Source of the DNA: Cohnella hashimotonis | GTDB lineage: Bacteria; Bacillota; Bacilli; Paenibacillales; Paenibacillaceae | DNA length: 64,000 bases | Assembly: GCF_030014955.1 (NCBI RefSeq) | Contig: NZ_JAGRPV010000001.1 | Span: 6,882,001-6,946,000 of the forward strand | Direction: 5' to 3' | Shown: one piece after another, positions 61,312-64,000 of the stretch | Position numbering within the stretch: the stretch's first letter is position 1 | Layout: every line of letters starts with the position of its first letter | Position numbers and translations under genes: made by a program | Notes under the pieces: model-generated | The model's input: the letters and a program-made list of their open reading frames with translations, nothing else | What the model was told of the DNA's origin: nothing | Database searches by the model: none

Positions 61312-64000
61312 ATGGAACGGCCGACATCAATCGACGAAATGATCACGCTTAGGGACTATATGAACGAACGGACCGTTGTTCATCCAAATGAATTTCACGG
61401 CATCGCGAGAGCGCTGGCTGCCTGCTTGGCAGAATTCCATCAAGGTCGGATGCTGCATCTCGACCTGTGCCCCGAGCGAATTATGATCTCGGGAGACGGA
61501 CGAAAGGCTTATCTGATCGATTCGGAATATAGCGTGCGGCGCTCCGATCGCGGCGGAGTCCGACCGGCAGGGCCGGGGCTGTCGCTTGCGGCGCTCCCCT
61601 ACTGCTCGCCGGAAAATACGGGGAGGATGCAAAGAGCCGTCGACGAGCGAAGCGACTTGTACGCCCTGGGCGTCATTTTTTATCAAATGCTTGCCGGCCG
61701 ACTGCCTTTCCGCGGAGACAACCGGCTGGAGTGGATCTACCGGCACCTCGCCCAGAGTCCGCCGCGAATCGTAGAATTGCAGCCTCAGGTTCCCGACGGC
61801 CTCGAGGCCATGATCATGAAGCTGCTGGATAAGAACCCGGACAATCGCTACCCTAACGCCGGGTCTCTGCTCGCCGATCTGGACCGCATGGAACGCGCCC
61901 GGGATACGTTCGGCAGCGGGCGCGGTTTTCACGGCCGAGAGCACGAGCTGTCCGTGTTGAACGATGCCTTCCTCTCCGCATGTTTGGGATCGACAGAGAT
62001 GGTATATATATCCGGCGAACCGGGAATCGGCAAGACAAGACTGGTCGAAGAGCTGTTCCGCAATCAGCTGCAGCAGCGTCGTTTCTTTTACATAACGGGC
62101 AAGTTCGAGCAAATTTCCAGCGAAAGTCCCTATCAGCCCATCGTCCAGGCTTTCCGCGGGCTGATTCGTCATTTGGCGGGCGAGAAGGCCGAGCAGACTG
62201 CCGAGTGGGCCCGCAAGCTGCGTATCGCGCTGGGCTCCAATGCCGGCATCATTGCGGAAATGATCCCCGAAGCGGGTTTATTGCTGGGCGATCTGCCGGC
62301 GGCAGCGGGTCCGCAGACTCTTGAGCCCCACAAGCGGTTCCTCTACGCATTCCGTAAATTCGTACAGGCGCTGGCTTCCAGAGAGCATCCGCTCGTCCTG
62401 TTCATTGACGACCTGCAGTGGGCGAACGCCTCTTCGCTTCAGCTGATACACGCGCTGCTGAGCGATCCCGAAAGCCAGTATTTGTTGCTGGTGTGCGCCT
62501 ATCGGGATGCGGAGACGGACACCCGCAAGCTTCCCGGCTATGAGCAAGACGGCAGTGCTACTGAGCAAACCTTCGTTCGCCATCTGCGCCTGGCCCGGCT
62601 AAGTCTGGAGCAGATGAATGCGATTGTGACGGAAACGCTGAACAGTCCGGCGGATGCCACTCTGCCCTTGACGGAGCTGCTGTATCGCCAAGCGAACGGC
62701 AATCCGTTTCATTTTCATCAAATTCTGCTCCGTCTGCAGGACGAACGCACGCTGCGCTACAAGCCTGAGCGACGGGAATGGGATTGGGAACTGGGAAGGA
62801 TGATCGAGCAGGGGCTTCGCTATGCCGTAACGGATCTGGTTCAGCATAAGCTGAACCGCCTGTCCGTTCATGCGCGCGCGCTGCTCGAAGCCGCATCCTG
62901 CGTCGGTAGCAGCTTCCACCCTGCCCTGATCGCAAGCGTCGCAGGACGCGGGACGGACGATGCTCGCCTGGAATGGTCCGCCATTGAAGCCGAAGGGATG
63001 ATCGTCTCCTCGGATACGGGACGATATCGATTCGCGCACGACAGCATCCAGCGGACGATCTACGACGGGATCGAAGAGACTTCCAGACAAGCGCTTCATA
63101 TCAAGATCGGTAGGAGCATACAAGGAAAGGAGTCAGCTTACGGATGCAGCTCGTTCGACGCGATCCATCATCTGAATCGGGGATCGCGTCTTATCTCGCA
63201 CGGCCCGGAGCTGCTCCGCCTGGCCGAACTGAATCTGGAGGCCGGGAAACGCGCCAAGTCTTCCTCCGCCTACGATATCGCGCTCGAGCATCTTGCCAAA
63301 GGCATGTCTCTCCTTCCGCCGAACGCTTGGGAGGAGCAGTTCGAGCTCCATTTCGAGCTTCATGCCCAGCAGGCCGAGTGTCAATTTCTATGCGGGAATT
63401 ACGGCCAATCCGAACAGCTGATCGACCTGCTGCTCGTTCGGGCGCGCAATCCGCGCGAACGCAGCCGCGTCCAGATGATTCGGATCATGCTCTACATCAA
63501 CCAGGGCAAATATTTGGAGAGCACTGCGCTAGGCCTTCACAGCCTTCGCGAGCTTCATATTTCGATTCCGGCCAAGCCTGGCAAGCTTACGCTGATACGC
63601 GAAGGATTGCGTATCGAGTCCTTGCTGCGCAACCGGTACGAGCGTCTCGCTCAACTGGAGGAAATGTCCGACCCCGGGCGGATAGCGGCGATGAACCTCA
63701 TTTTCGCCATTATTCCCTCCACCTTTTTCACGGACAAAAATATTTTTTTCTTGTTGATCTGCAGAGCCATCCAGCTGTCCCTCGAATATGGGAACACGCC
63801 GATGTCGGCCGCGATCTATTCCGCTTACGGCATGGTGCTTGGCCAAGCCATGGGCAAATACGAAAAAGGATATGCGATCGGCAAAATCGGCATGGAGTTG
63901 TCCAAGCGCTACGGCGTCCGCGCCGTACAGAGCAAAACGTACACGATCTTTGGCGGCGTCCTGTCCCAATTCGCGGGGAGCGCTCGGGACGGCGAGTCAT
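61312..64000 (+). CDS. Pseudokinase-AAA ATPase signalling protein, partial
   Basis: 896 codons are visible and the frame is open at the window end. The ATG at 61312 (MERPTSIDEMITLRDYM) has GAGGAG 7 nt upstream, with an in-frame stop before it. Residues 1-195 are a protein-kinase C-lobe: HLDLCPERIMI replaces HRDLKPxN and LIDSEYS replaces DFG, while SPENTGRMQRAVDERSDLYALGVIFYQ is well kept. The N-lobe with the glycine loop and lysine is absent. An AAA ATPase follows (Walker A GEPGIGKTRLVEE about 235, Walker B LVLFIDDLQWAN about 360), then TPR-like helices. Family members often end in a histidine kinase or GGDEF output, which would lie outside. Confidence 0.85.
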   Translation, partial: MERPTSIDEMITLRDYMNERTVVHPNEFHGIARALAACLAEFHQGRMLHLDLCPERIMISGDGRKAYLIDSEYSVRRSDRGGVRPAGPGLSLAALPYCSPENTGRMQRAVDERSDLYALGVIFYQMLAGRLPFRGDNRLEWIYRHLAQSPPRIVELQPQVPDGLEAMIMKLLDKNPDNRYPNAGSLLADLDRMERARDTFGSGRGFHGREHELSVLNDAFLSACLGSTEMVYISGEPGIGKTRLVEELFRNQLQQRRFFYITGKFEQISSESPYQPIVQAFRGLIRHLAGEKAEQTAEWARKLRIALGSNAGIIAEMIPEAGLLLGDLPAAAGPQTLEPHKRFLYAFRKFVQALASREHPLVLFIDDLQWANASSLQLIHALLSDPESQYLLLVCAYRDAETDTRKLPGYEQDGSATEQTFVRHLRLARLSLEQMNAIVTETLNSPADATLPLTELLYRQANGNPFHFHQILLRLQDERTLRYKPERREWDWELGRMIEQGLRYAVTDLVQHKLNRLSVHARALLEAASCVGSSFHPALIASVAGRGTDDARLEWSAIEAEGMIVSSDTGRYRFAHDSIQRTIYDGIEETSRQALHIKIGRSIQGKESAYGCSSFDAIHHLNRGSRLISHGPELLRLAELNLEAGKRAKSSSAYDIALEHLAKGMSLLPPNAWEEQFELHFELHAQQAECQFLCGNYGQSEQLIDLLLVRARNPRERSRVQMIRIMLYINQGKYLESTALGLHSLRELHISIPAKPGKLTLIREGLRIESLLRNRYERLAQLEEMSDPGRIAAMNLIFAIIPSTFFTDKNIFFLLICRAIQLSLEYGNTPMSAAIYSAYGMVLGQAMGKYEKGYAIGKIGMELSKRYGVRAVQSKTYTIFGGVLSQFAGSARDGES

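Noticed and set aside
61327..62172. Minus-strand frame of 281 codons
   Set aside because: It lies opposite the pseudokinase gene, whose plus-strand translation has clear kinase and ATPase motifs.

Overview
The window is a high-GC (roughly 60%) chromosome segment of a spore-forming Firmicute, most likely a Paenibacillaceae member (Cohnella or Paenibacillus type). Supporting signs are strong GGAGG ribosome sites, a T-box leader, ComP/ComA-like two-component genes, Spo0A-like boxes, a SleB/CwlJ-type cortex hydrolase, a YheC/YheD ATP-grasp coat protein and an SLH surface protein. No rRNA is present, so the genus is inferred from gene content. The two ends cut through serC (left) and a large pseudokinase-ATPase (right).

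Layout. 1-3.9 kb: start of serC behind a T-box, a SIR2-like DUF4917 protein, a 51-bp tandem array, and an MhqO-like dioxygenase/flavin reductase pair with an MhqR-like operator. 3.9-6.6 kb: a ComA-like regulator and a soluble double-PAS ComP-like kinase. 7-16 kb: one chemotaxis operon, cheX-cheY-mcp-cheW-cheA-mcp-cheR-cheB. 16-19.4 kb: a three-gene 2,3-diaminopropionate cluster (adenylating enzyme, sbnA, sbnB). 19.5-27 kb: assorted single genes including a betagamma-crystallin-like protein and a GH2 enzyme divergent from an ArsR-type regulator. 27-31.7 kb: an NAD-salvage operon (HAD phosphatase, PRPP synthase, nicotinamide phosphoribosyltransferase, NUDIX with C-terminal extension, ADP-ribosylglycohydrolase) behind a promoter overlapped by palindromes. 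31.7-39.6 kb: thioesterase, TIM-barrel isomerase, a second ~51-bp hairpin array, MATE transporter, cold-shock pair, GH43, 5'-nucleotidase, CapA.

39.7-52.2 kb is the most remarkable part: an RNA repair and RNA quality-control island. On the minus strand it reads tRNA-His/Gln/Glu/Asn, ykuK (RNase H-like), two Y RNA-like genes, ro60 (TROVE), a DIP1984 gene, rlaP, rtcB, hen1 and pnkp. A third Y RNA-like gene lies upstream of the tRNAs, and two overlapping WYL regulator genes are divergent. The three RNAs share the same outer helix, internal loop and inner helix; one carries a circularly permuted tRNA (3' half before 5' half, acceptor stem closed by a tetraloop), and another sits directly in the ro60 leader. 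Together these genes could detect, bind, heal, seal and methyl-protect broken RNAs, with Ro60-Y RNA particles as the scaffold.

52.2-64 kb: DUF1444-like protein, a small-protein/retropepsin pair, DbpA helicase, MsrA, Ohr, a GDSL esterase remnant flanked by 49-bp direct repeats and a DnaA box, a small membrane protein, the SLH protein, and the start of a pseudokinase-AAA ATPase.
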